From positions 1-64,000 of the forward strand of contig CAXGPR010000005.1 of NCBI GenBank assembly GCA_964011675.1: a DNA stretch of 64,000 nucleotides, given 5' to 3'. A program made the translations under genes and the position numbers. This document shows positions 43,001 through 50,744 of the stretch, in pieces (position 1 is the stretch's first letter; each line of letters begins with the position of its first letter). The notes under the pieces are model-generated. The model was given only the letters and a program-made list of their open reading frames with translations, made no database searches and was not told where the DNA came from. The DNA is from GCA-2693325 sp964011675. Its GTDB lineage: Bacteria; Latescibacterota; UBA2968; UBA8231.

Positions 43001-44584
43001 ATGCAAGAGCGCATAGATCTTAGCCAACATCAGATACATGTCGAACACGCATGGCGCAATATTGCGCCAGCTAAGCTGTATGAAGAGGGTTTGCGGTATG
43101 AACGCGGTTCTGCTCTTACCGACTCGGGAGCGCTCGTCGTGTCATCTGGTGCAAAAACCGGTCGCAGTCCGGCAGATAAACGCATAGTAGACCATGAGGA
43201 TTCGAATAGCGATATCTGGTGGGGGAACGTCAATATCAAGCTACAAGAGCACACGTTCATGATAAACCACGAGTGTGCCATAGACTATTTGAATACCTGT
43301 GAACGGCTCTACGTGGTGGACGGTTTTGCCGGATGGGACCAGACACACCGCATAAAGATACGCATCATTTGTTCAAGGGCCTATCACGCGCTGTTTATGC
43401 ACAATATGCTTGTTCGTCCAACGCCTGAAGAGTTGAATGATTTTGGCGACCCCGATTTCACGATTTACAATGCCGGTCGCTTTCCGGCCAACCGCTACAC
43501 GTCGGAGATGACGTCGACTACGAGTATTGACCTGAGTTTTGAACGACGAGAAATGGTTATTCTCGGCACTGAATATGCCGGAGAGATGAAAAAAGGTGTT
43601 TTTACGGTAATGAACTATCTTATGCCCAAGTGCGGCCAGCTGTCGATGCATTGTTCGGCCAACCGTAGCGAAGATGGCAATGTGGCCCTGTTCTTTGGGC
43701 TCTCAGGAACCGGAAAGACTACGTTATCAACTGATCCGAAGCGCCAGTTGATCGGTGACGATGAACACGTTTGGAGCGAAGAAGGAGTGTTCAACATAGA
43801 AGGCGGATGTTACGCCAAGTGTATAGATTTGTCGGAGGAAAAAGAGCCCGAAATCTATCGCGCTATTCGCTTTGGTTCCATATTGGAAAACGTGGTATAC
43901 GATGAGCAGTCTCGACAAGTTGACTTTGCAGATGGATCGCTGACGGAGAATACGCGTGCGGCATATCCCATCGACTTTATACCCAACGCGGCTATTCCTT
44001 GTATTGGAGAGCATCCGCGCAACATTATCTTTCTGACTTGCGATGCGTTTGGAGTGTTGCCGCCAGTCAGTCGCCTAAACGCTACGCAGGCGATGTATCA
44101 CTTTATTAGCGGATATACTGCGAAAGTGGCTGGGACTGAAATGGGGGTAATTGAGCCTGAGGTAACGTTTTCCACCTGTTTTGGCGCTGCGTTTATGATA
44201 TGGCATCCGAGTAAGTACGCCGAATTGTTGGCCGAGAAGATGCGTCAACACGAAACGCGCGTGTGGTTGGTCAATACGGGATGGATTGGAGGTGGATATG
44301 GTGTGGGAAAGAGAATCTCGCTAGCCCACACGCGGGCTATAATCGATGCAATTCACGGCGGCGTGCTCGAAGACGCCCCGAGCTCACCCGATCCGCGTTT
44401 CGGTTTTGAAGTTATAGAGCAATGTCCTAACGTGCCCGCACGGATACTCGTGCCTCACGCACTATGGTCTAGCAGAGCAGCCTACGATAAGCAAGCTGCT
44501 CTGCTAGCTTCGCTATTTCGAGATAATTTCACCTGCTTTGCCGATCAGACAAGCGAGGAGATTGCAGCTGCTGGGCCGGTATAA
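43001..44584 (+). CDS. pckA: Phosphoenolpyruvate carboxykinase (ATP)
   Basis: The 527-residue gluconeogenic enzyme turns oxaloacetate into phosphoenolpyruvate with ATP. The kinase loop FFGLSGTGKTTLSTDPKRQL is present, along with SSGAKTGRSPADKRIV near the N-terminus and WLVNTGWIGGGYGVGKRI. Length is normal. The start has GAGGGATG upstream. It converges on the Nudix-like gene, with six bases between the stops. A 40-base gap without a visible terminator separates it from the TPR gene ahead. Confidence 0.97.
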   Translation: MQERIDLSQHQIHVEHAWRNIAPAKLYEEGLRYERGSALTDSGALVVSSGAKTGRSPADKRIVDHEDSNSDIWWGNVNIKLQEHTFMINHECAIDYLNTCERLYVVDGFAGWDQTHRIKIRIICSRAYHALFMHNMLVRPTPEELNDFGDPDFTIYNAGRFPANRYTSEMTSTTSIDLSFERREMVILGTEYAGEMKKGVFTVMNYLMPKCGQLSMHCSANRSEDGNVALFFGLSGTGKTTLSTDPKRQLIGDDEHVWSEEGVFNIEGGCYAKCIDLSEEKEPEIYRAIRFGSILENVVYDEQSRQVDFADGSLTENTRAAYPIDFIPNAAIPCIGEHPRNIIFLTCDAFGVLPPVSRLNATQAMYHFISGYTAKVAGTEMGVIEPEVTFSTCFGAAFMIWHPSKYAELLAEKMRQHETRVWLVNTGWIGGGYGVGKRISLAHTRAIIDAIHGGVLEDAPSSPDPRFGFEVIEQCPNVPARILVPHALWSSRAAYDKQAALLASLFRDNFTCFADQTSEEIAAAGPV

Positions 44585-44590
44585 ACCCGA

Positions 44591-45175
44591 CTAATTATCT
44601 ATCCATGGCAGTGAGCCTTGAATGGCCCCTTTGCGCATGTTGGCCAACCAAACGGGCCATAACCAGTTGGTTACGCTACCTTTAGGAACAAAGGCCGGAG
44701 CAATTAGATATTTTTTTTCGCGCTCAATGTCGTTTTTTATGTGGGGTTCTATGGAAGAGTAGGGAATCCATGCGAATGTGCTGCGTTCGCCAAATGCATC
44801 GTCTTCTTTTGGTATAGGATTATTCATTACTCGCTGTGCTGGAACAAAGTCGACTTCGGCAAAATACGTTGCGTACGAGCCATCTATAAGCGGCTCTTGT
44901 TCTTTAATTTTCGCTTCTAAGTCAGTTCGTGAAAAATAGCTACGCGTCTCCTCAAATGTTTTATGTGCTGCTGTTTGTGCCATCGTCTCTCCCTCGCGAT
45001 CTCCTCCGCCAAATGCGGCCCAGCCGCGCTGACTGTCGGCGTGCTCTGCTAGAAGTAAGTAGACTTCTCCGCCTGACTCAAAGTATAGAACCATACCCGC
45101 TGGTGTCTCGGCTTGAATCGTATAGTGCGACAGCAATATCATGCATAGAGCCCAAAATATGCGTAATAGTTTCAT
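44591..45175 (-). CDS. Secreted Nudix-like protein with a degenerate Nudix box
   Basis: The 194-residue product has a signal peptide (LRIFWALCMILLSHYTIQAE) and a Nudix-type core: VLYFESGGEVYLLLAEHADS, then WAAFGGGDREGETMAQTAAH and KTFEETRSYF. The Nudix box usually reads GX5EX7REUXEEXGU. Here the GX5E and second EE are kept, but the RE pair is replaced by His-Lys and the final Gly by Arg, so activity is doubtful. Nudix hydrolases are normally cytosolic; an exported one is unusual. It could hydrolyse a periplasmic substrate or have a structural role. The minus-strand gene lies after the AI-2E-family transporter gene by 60 bases. Confidence 0.78.
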   Translation of the reverse strand: MKLLRIFWALCMILLSHYTIQAETPAGMVLYFESGGEVYLLLAEHADSQRGWAAFGGGDREGETMAQTAAHKTFEETRSYFSRTDLEAKIKEQEPLIDGSYATYFAEVDFVPAQRVMNNPIPKEDDAFGERSTFAWIPYSSIEPHIKNDIEREKKYLIAPAFVPKGSVTNWLWPVWLANMRKGAIQGSLPWIDN

Positions 45176-45235
45176 AGAGAACCTCGTTGCTATGGGTTTG
45201 AGTGATTGTATACGCAGGTCGTATTTGCTACAAAA

Positions 45236-46429
45236 TCACATAGAATTTTTGGCGCTGTGCGCCTCTTTTTCTTCTTCCTGCGTGTGGCTAAGGCTATATA
45301 ATTCCAACAGAGAAACGAAAAGTGCTGCTAGGACAGGACCAATGATAAAACCCGTTACGCCGAATACACTCAGTCCACCAAGGGTAGAAAAAAACACTAA
45401 CAAGTCGTGCATGCCCGTGTCACGTCCGACTAGGTAGGGGCGTAAGATATTATCTACGCTGCTTATAATCAGCGCAGTGATGAGCACAATGGCTGTGCCT
45501 GACCACAGATTGCCAGTGAGCATCTCGAATAATCCAGCCGGATATAAAACCATCCAAGTGCCAACCAGTGGAATAATAGACAACACGACCATCATTACGC
45601 CCCAAAGTACGGGCGAGCTAAAATCAAACATCCACAGAGTAATACCGCCTAGAGTTCCTTGAATTAAGCCTATAAAAAGAGTTCCTTTTATGGTCGCACG
45701 AGACACGGAAACGAATCGATCGATCAGGCCGCGTTCGTAGCGAGGATCAAGGGGACTCAGTTGGTGTAGACGTTGCAGCAGAAGTGGGCCGTCGCGGAAG
45801 AAATAGAACATGGTGAAAAGCATAATAAAAAAGTTGGCGAATAGCTGTAACGTGCTGCGCGATGTGGTATTTATAAAGCTTGTTGCCCAGCCAGCTGTAG
45901 TCTTTACTGCGTCCTGTAAGGATTGTTGCCAGTCTAAGTGGTTTAGTTCAAGACTCTGCAAGAGTTCGAATTGGTTTAGCTTTTCTGAGAGATTGAGGCT
46001 GTTTTTGCCATTTAATAGGTTCGCCGTCCAACGCCCCGCTGACTTATATATGCCGAGAGATTCTTGCACTACCAGGTCGGCCACTACATACGCGGGTACT
46101 AACAGTCCCAAGAGTAAGATCACGCAACTCGTCAAAGCACTCAGGCCTTCTTGACCACGTGTCCAGCGAACCAGCTTTGTGTAAAGTGGGTAAAATAGGC
46201 CGGCAAACGTCGCTGCCAGTACGACGGGAACGAGAAAGAGCTTCGTCATCTCAAACAGAATGGCGCCTGTACCCAAAAGTAGAGCGAGTAAAAAGTATCC
46301 TCTTGTCTTTTGAGGATTGTTATCGGGTGTTGAAATATTCACGTCTATGGTTACGCTCTGTGTAGATTGGTTGAATCGGCAGTGTGGATACTGTCTTCGT
46401 AGTGTAGCAGAATGAGTAGATTTGGGCAA
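45236..46429 (-). CDS. AI-2E family transporter (UPF0118)
   Basis: A protein of up to 397 residues with about eight membrane helices. It matches the AI-2E transporter/YdiK-PerM group by the paired helices FLLALLLGTGAILFEMTKLF and TSCVILLLGLLVPAYVVADL and by GGLSVFGVTGFIIGPVLAAL near the C-terminus. Members export autoinducer-2 or other small molecules, or move sodium and protons; the substrate here is unknown. The first 40 residues are not hydrophobic, so the true start may be downstream, perhaps at a GTG near 46350, but no ribosome-binding site decides it. The stop is 60 bases before the Nudix-like start. Confidence 0.85.
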   Translation of the reverse strand: MPKSTHSATLRRQYPHCRFNQSTQSVTIDVNISTPDNNPQKTRGYFLLALLLGTGAILFEMTKLFLVPVVLAATFAGLFYPLYTKLVRWTRGQEGLSALTSCVILLLGLLVPAYVVADLVVQESLGIYKSAGRWTANLLNGKNSLNLSEKLNQFELLQSLELNHLDWQQSLQDAVKTTAGWATSFINTTSRSTLQLFANFFIMLFTMFYFFRDGPLLLQRLHQLSPLDPRYERGLIDRFVSVSRATIKGTLFIGLIQGTLGGITLWMFDFSSPVLWGVMMVVLSIIPLVGTWMVLYPAGLFEMLTGNLWSGTAIVLITALIISSVDNILRPYLVGRDTGMHDLLVFFSTLGGLSVFGVTGFIIGPVLAALFVSLLELYSLSHTQEEEKEAHSAKNSM

Positions 46430-46765
46430 TGCACAGGCTCATGTATCTAAGCTACCATTCGATCGTATATCGGTCTCTCTGCTAAACGAAGTACTATTCG
46501 ACATGAAGTGCAAGGGTTTTCATAAAGGCCGTGGGTGCGTAAGTTATATGTGAGTGGGTATTAGTGTGGGAAAGCTGTGCGGCTGTAGTCAGATTTGCCG
46601 GTATGCCTTTCAAACGACCGGTACATTCGAGCTACCTCGCTTTTTACACGATTAAGTCTTATGATTAATTATTCGTCCGTTGCCACTGCGCGTTTGCCGT
46701 TTGTTAAATAGTTGTGAAGGGCGCCCTGGACGTTGATGGTAGGAGTGAACAAAAAAGGAATAAAA
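46430..46765. other. Intergenic region, nothing recognised
   Basis: These 336 bases separate the transporter gene from the nitronate monooxygenase-like gene. They are AT-rich, with several short runs, and I see no gene, no clear promoter and no inverted repeat. The only supported signal is the AAGGAA ribosome-binding site just before the ATG at 46766. Confidence 0.6.
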
Positions 46766-48265
46766 ATGGAATACCCGCAGATAATACAAGGGGGCATGGG
46801 AATTGCCGTTTCCGACTGGAATCTTGCTAAGCATGTTTCCCAGCTAGGGCAATTAGGAGTTGTTTCGGCTACTGCTCTGGACAATGTTATCGTACGGCGC
46901 CTGCAGATGGGTGATCCTGGAGGAAATGTGCGTCGAGCTTTGCGGCATTTTCCTTTTCCTGATGTGGCTAAGCGCATACTTGAACGTTACTACATTGAAG
47001 GGGGCAAAGATCCTGATAAGACCTTTGCTGCGGTTCCTATGTATACTCTGGAGCCTCGTGTTGAACTGGTAGAATTAACTGTTGTGGCGAATTTTGTTGA
47101 GATTTTTCTTGCCGGAGAAGGACACAACGGTCTTGTTGGTGTCAATTTACTCACAAAGATTCAGATGCCTAACATGGCATCTATTTTTGGTACTATGCTT
47201 GCAGGTGTAGATTATGTGATAATGGGGGCAGGCATTCCCCGTGAGATTCCAGGCGTCATTGACGCTTTATCGCGTGGAGAAGCAGCAGAGCTTAAAATCT
47301 CAGTAGAAGGCGAAGGAGAAGATGTTTTAATGCAGTTCGATCCCAAGTCATATGGCATGGGAGTGGATTCGCTTAAACGTCCAAATTTTCTCGCGATCAT
47401 ATCTTCTGTAACCCTAGGACAGGCTTTACTCAAGCGTGCGACTGGCGAGATCAACGGATTCGTCGTCGAGTTGCCAGTCGCTGGAGGGCATAATGCTCCA
47501 CCTCGCGGTAAAATGCAGATAGACGAAAATGGAGAGCCCATATACGGTCCACGTGATGAAATTGATCTTGCGAAGATAGCTGCATTGGGCAAACCCTTTT
47601 GGGTTGCAGGTTCTTTTGCTTATCCACATCGTTTACGTGAGGTTCTTGAGGTGGGTGGTCAAGGGATTCAAGTGGGAACTGCTTTTGCCTATTGTGATGA
47701 ATCGGGACTCGATCCTGAGTTTCGTGCCGATGCACTACGTCAAGTGCGCGCAGGAACGTTAGGTGTATTTACTGATCCAGTTGCTTCTCCTACTGGTTTT
47801 CCTTTCAAGGTTGTGCAATCCCCCGATTCCCTGGCAGAGCAAAACGTATATGACGAACGTCCGCGTGTGTGCAATTTAGGTTATTTGCGTTCGGTCTATA
47901 AGCGTGAAGACGGAAAGTTGGGGTATCGGTGCGCTTCTGAGCCTGTGCGTAGTTACGTTAAGAAGGGCGGTGAATGTGCAAATACAGAAGGAAGAAAATG
48001 TTTATGCAATGCGTTGATGGCCAATATTGGTCTTCCCCAACGTCGTCCTAGTGGATATGTGGAGAAACCTCTTTTTACGGCAGGAGATGACTTGCCAGCT
48101 GTTGTACGCTTTCTTGGCGATGAGAAGAATAATTATACTGCAGCAGAGGTGATTCAGTATTTATTGGAATCGTCCGGCATTGAGTTCTCGATTCCTACAT
48201 GGAGTGTCGAAGCTGTAGAAGAAGAAGTGGAAGTCAGCTACGAAGGAGCAAAAGTGCTTGTTTAA
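46766..48265 (+). CDS. Nitronate monooxygenase-like flavoprotein
   Basis: A 499-residue TIM-barrel FMN protein of the 2-nitropropane dioxygenase/nitronate monooxygenase group. The phosphate-binding GQGIQVGTAFAYCDESGLD and the opening QIIQGGMGIAVSDWNLAKH are typical, as is the barrel segment VVELPVAGGHNAPPRG. A long C-terminal region with a cysteine cluster (KKGGECANTEGRKCLCNALM) is additional to short family members. The ATG at 46766 follows AAGGAA by five bases; an ATG at 46733 is possible but has no such site. Its codons favour T at the third position more than neighbouring genes, which may indicate transfer. Confidence 0.87.
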   Translation: MEYPQIIQGGMGIAVSDWNLAKHVSQLGQLGVVSATALDNVIVRRLQMGDPGGNVRRALRHFPFPDVAKRILERYYIEGGKDPDKTFAAVPMYTLEPRVELVELTVVANFVEIFLAGEGHNGLVGVNLLTKIQMPNMASIFGTMLAGVDYVIMGAGIPREIPGVIDALSRGEAAELKISVEGEGEDVLMQFDPKSYGMGVDSLKRPNFLAIISSVTLGQALLKRATGEINGFVVELPVAGGHNAPPRGKMQIDENGEPIYGPRDEIDLAKIAALGKPFWVAGSFAYPHRLREVLEVGGQGIQVGTAFAYCDESGLDPEFRADALRQVRAGTLGVFTDPVASPTGFPFKVVQSPDSLAEQNVYDERPRVCNLGYLRSVYKREDGKLGYRCASEPVRSYVKKGGECANTEGRKCLCNALMANIGLPQRRPSGYVEKPLFTAGDDLPAVVRFLGDEKNNYTAAEVIQYLLESSGIEFSIPTWSVEAVEEEVEVSYEGAKVLV

Positions 48266-48392
48266 AGGAACGAATTTTGAAGCGGTCATGTAAAAAGCTG
48301 TTATTTGTAATCAGATAAGATCTGTTAGAAGTGGTTCGTTCTTCCGATTCTTTGTTGACGACTCAAGTTTACAGATTAGCCTGACAATAAAA

Positions 48393-48425
48393 GAGGCCCC
48401 GCATCATGAAGAGATGCGGGGCCTC
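48393..48425 (-). terminator. Rho-independent terminator of the cold-shock gene
   Basis: GAGGCCCCGCATC and GATGCGGGGCCTC form a perfect 13-base stem with a seven-base loop. On the minus strand it is followed by TTTTATT, fitting termination of the cold-shock gene ending at 48453. On the plus strand there is no adjacent T run. Confidence 0.92.
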
Positions 48426-48452
48426 ATAGGTTTCAAAACGTTTCAGAGCTAA

Positions 48453-48662
48453 TTATACGGGGACAACGCCTTCAGCTGCCAGCCCCTTCTGTCCCTGAAC
48501 CACGCTAAATTCGACTTTCTGACCTTCGGCCAGAGAGCGAAAGCCCTCGGAACGAATAGAGGTGTGATGAACAAAAACGTCATCACCACTCTCGCGCTGA
48601 ATAAAGCCAAAGCCCTTGGCGTCGTTGAACCACTTTACGGTTCCGGTCTCGCGATCTGCCAT
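48453..48662 (-). CDS. CspA-family cold-shock protein
   Basis: The 69-residue single-domain protein has the RNA-binding motifs KWFNDAKGFGFIQ (RNP1) and DVFVHHTSI (RNP2), plus the final GLAAEGVVPV. It binds single-stranded RNA or DNA and melts structures. AAAGGA sits nine bases before the ATG. The gene is closed by a strong terminator and preceded by a long leader-like region with repeated palindromes, so its expression is likely controlled at RNA level. Whether it is truly cold-induced cannot be read from sequence. Confidence 0.96.
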   Translation of the reverse strand: MADRETGTVKWFNDAKGFGFIQRESGDDVFVHHTSIRSEGFRSLAEGQKVEFSVVQGQKGLAAEGVVPV

Positions 48663-48742
48663 GGTAATTTTTCCTTTCGATGACAGGTTTACGTGAGCAC
48701 AGAGCGTTTCGAACAGGAGAGAGCAACTGCTTCGGGCTTACT

Positions 48743-48800
48743 GTAGGGAGCTACTTCGTAGGATTACTTCGGGAGTAAACTACATTCGGTAGGATACTAC
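48743..48800 (-). repeat. Alternating GTAG/CTAC palindrome series upstream of the cold-shock gene
   Basis: Six four-base words alternate along 58 bases: GTAG (48743), CTAC (48751), GTAG (48758), CTAC (48780), GTAG (48789) and CTAC (48797). Each can pair with either neighbour, and a further pair, TTACT with AGTAA, sits in the wider gap at 48764-48778. This can form several short, mutually exclusive hairpins. In the minus-strand direction the series lies 80-140 bases before the ATG. A related word, CGAAGTA or CGAAGCA, recurs beside it. The rest of 48801-49030 holds no gene I can support. Confidence 0.6.
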
Positions 48801-49030
48801 ATTTGGGCCAGGCAGGAATCTACTGAATCCGAACGACTCTACCACGATTTTTGCTTTTGCATGTTTTGCAAAAGTGTTCGTTTCATAAATATCACAAAAA
48901 TATGTTTTGATGGCAAGGTTAATAAATTGTCTTCGAGATAAAGTGGCTGAGCGCTGGGCTGTGCCATGATGTGTAACAGAGCGTTCGGGATATCGCGCGA
49001 GGACGATTATGTTGCGACGAGCCCGCATCA

Positions 49031-49642
49031 TCAGCACAGAAGAGGCGCGTCGCGGGGATCGAGGTGTCCGCGAACGCGCTGGAGAAATACGTCTAAGAGC
49101 TCGTCTGGCGTTAAGTCCGAAGTGTCAATAGAAATCTTGCGCTGAATCCAGGATTGGCGATACTGCTGATCAAACTTCACGAGCAAGTCTGGTATATCTT
49201 CTGCATGGATTAGCGTGTGGGGATGCGGTGCATTTTGCATGCGCTTTCTAATTACTTCAGCTCTGGCGTGTAGGTGGACGAGCACGGTATCTGCGGGCAT
49301 CTCGCTCTCATATCGGCGCGTATCGCTGACCTGTAGGCCTGGATAGTAATAGCGAGGACCGTAGACCTCCTCTTCAATGTGGAAGCCCCCTAGCAAAATC
49401 TGTTCATACAAATTTATGAGTCGAATGTGGTAAACGATTTGAAAGCGCTGGAAACGCTCCTTCAAGGCTGGCAGCATAGTCAGCATTGCTTGTTGTTCGT
49501 CTTCGGAAAGGTGGAATGCGTCGGGAATGGTGAAATGGTCATCCATATGAAATTGCAAATGTCGCTCTGTTCCCCACTTGTACAACTCGTTTAGCAGCGT
49601 GGTGACGCCGGTGTATTCACAGCCTACAGCAATGATTCGCAT
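49031..49642 (-). CDS. P-loop NTPase-like protein lacking the Walker A lysine
   Basis: The 203-residue protein looks like a small nucleoside or nucleotide kinase. It begins RIIAVGCEYTGVTTLLNELY, where the Walker A position expected to be lysine (GxxxxGK[ST]) is valine. A later LVHLHARAEVIRKRMQNAPH resembles a lid region of kinases, and YYYPGLQ lies between. It has no signal peptide or membrane helix. Family and substrate are not recognised; the lost lysine suggests altered nucleotide binding or a natural variant. It stands alone on the minus strand, divergent from the ArsR-family gene. Confidence 0.75.
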   Translation of the reverse strand: MRIIAVGCEYTGVTTLLNELYKWGTERHLQFHMDDHFTIPDAFHLSEDEQQAMLTMLPALKERFQRFQIVYHIRLINLYEQILLGGFHIEEEVYGPRYYYPGLQVSDTRRYESEMPADTVLVHLHARAEVIRKRMQNAPHPHTLIHAEDIPDLLVKFDQQYRQSWIQRKISIDTSDLTPDELLDVFLQRVRGHLDPRDAPLLC

Positions 49643-49756
49643 GGAGGACCTTTATTTGTGGATTTGTTCAGGAATATGATGGGACAAAATGTAGGGTGCG
49701 TCAACGCTTGAGGTGGACGTTTACGCTTTTACATGGTTGATGGGGAGTGATATGGT

Positions 49757-49802
49757 ATATCAATAAATCTTGATATTGACATTTACAGTGGTACATGATA
49801 AT
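49757..49802 (+). promoter_or_regulatory. Palindromic operator and promoter of the ArsR-methyltransferase gene
   Basis: ATATCAA (49757-49763) and TTGATAT (49770-49776) form a perfect palindrome with a six-base centre. It abuts TTGACA at 49776-49781, a perfect -35. A -10 GATAAT at 49797-49802 is 15 bases on; TAATTT at 49799, with a 17-base spacing, is the alternative. An ArsR-family protein is encoded directly downstream, so self-regulation is probable. The start point would be only a few bases before the ATG. Confidence 0.65.
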
Positions 49803-49813
49803 TTCTCTTGGTA

Positions 49814-50740
49814 ATGATCAGTACGTTAAAAATATACAAAGCGCTCGCAGATGAGACCCGTTTGCGCTTGGTGAGGCTACTGGCGCGAGGTGCGCTTAAT
49901 GTCAACGAGGTCATAAGCATCCTCGGCATGGGGCAAAGTCGGATATCGCGTCACTTAAGGGTTTTGTCAGAGGCAAAACTAGTTACCAAGCGGCGTGAGG
50001 GAACGTGGGTTTATTACCAAGGAAATAGGCAATCGTCTGAGCCCGCTGTTGTAGAGGCGCTTGAGATGTGTCAGCGGCACGAACATTTGTTGCCGAATTA
50101 CACGGAAGACTTACAGGGGCTGGAAAGTGTTGTTGAAGAGCGGCGCCAGCAGATGCGGAGCTTTTTTGATAACATCGAAGATCCAGACCAGCTGCAGCAG
50201 GCGCTTGACGGAAATTACTATCGTAAGATCGCCATTGAAAAGGTGCCCAAAGGTACGCGTACGATACTTGACATGGGAACGGGAGCGGGGCTTCTGTTAC
50301 CCGGCTTGCTGCGTCGCGCCGAACGCGTCATTGCGATCGACTCGTCCACGACCATGTTAGGTATGGCTCGTAGGTCACTGGGGAAAGAAACGATGCGCTG
50401 TGACTTTCGTTTGGGCGACCTAGGACATTTGCCTGTGGCGGACGGAGAAGTCGACTTGGTGATGGCCTGCATGGTGTTGCACCATCTATCTCATCCTGCT
50501 GAGGCGATCCGCGAGGCCCACCGCGCGCTAGCGCCTGGTGGACGCTTAGTCGTGGTGGATTTATATCGCCACGAAGATGAAAGCTTACGCGAGAAGCTAG
50601 CGGATCTTTGGCTTGGTTTTTTGCCTTCCGAAGTGGAAGGCTGGCTTCATGAACACCGCTTTACAACAGATGACGCCGAAGTGGTCGGCGCCGACAACTC
50701 ACTGCAACTCATAGCATTACAGGCTATAAAAAAGGATTAG
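49814..50740 (+). CDS. ArsR-family regulator fused to a SAM-dependent methyltransferase
   Basis: The 308-residue protein has an N-terminal winged-helix domain (LADETRLRLVRLLARGALNV, and the recognition helix near QSRISRHLRVLSEAKLV) and, after a linker, a class I methyltransferase domain from about residue 130. That domain contains ILDMGTGAGLLLPGL and LVMACMVLHHLSHPAEAI. The same fusion is known beside ahcY in several bacteria. It probably represses its own gene and ahcY and may sense SAM or SAH; this is inference. Start: the ATG at 49814, since the TTG at 49808 has no Shine-Dalgarno. The stop is four bases before the ahcY ATG. Confidence 0.87.
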   Translation: MISTLKIYKALADETRLRLVRLLARGALNVNEVISILGMGQSRISRHLRVLSEAKLVTKRREGTWVYYQGNRQSSEPAVVEALEMCQRHEHLLPNYTEDLQGLESVVEERRQQMRSFFDNIEDPDQLQQALDGNYYRKIAIEKVPKGTRTILDMGTGAGLLLPGLLRRAERVIAIDSSTTMLGMARRSLGKETMRCDFRLGDLGHLPVADGEVDLVMACMVLHHLSHPAEAIREAHRALAPGGRLVVVDLYRHEDESLREKLADLWLGFLPSEVEGWLHEHRFTTDDAEVVGADNSLQLIALQAIKKD

Positions 50741-50744
50741 TGAA

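Noticed and set aside
48780..49037. An 85-codon minus-strand frame upstream of the cold-shock gene
   Set aside because: It overlaps the P-loop gene end, has no ribosome-binding site or family resemblance, and its composition looks random.
49743..49813. A possible SAH or SAM riboswitch ahead of the ArsR-methyltransferase gene
   Set aside because: The distance from the likely start point to the ATG is too short for a riboswitch; the palindrome fits an operator better.
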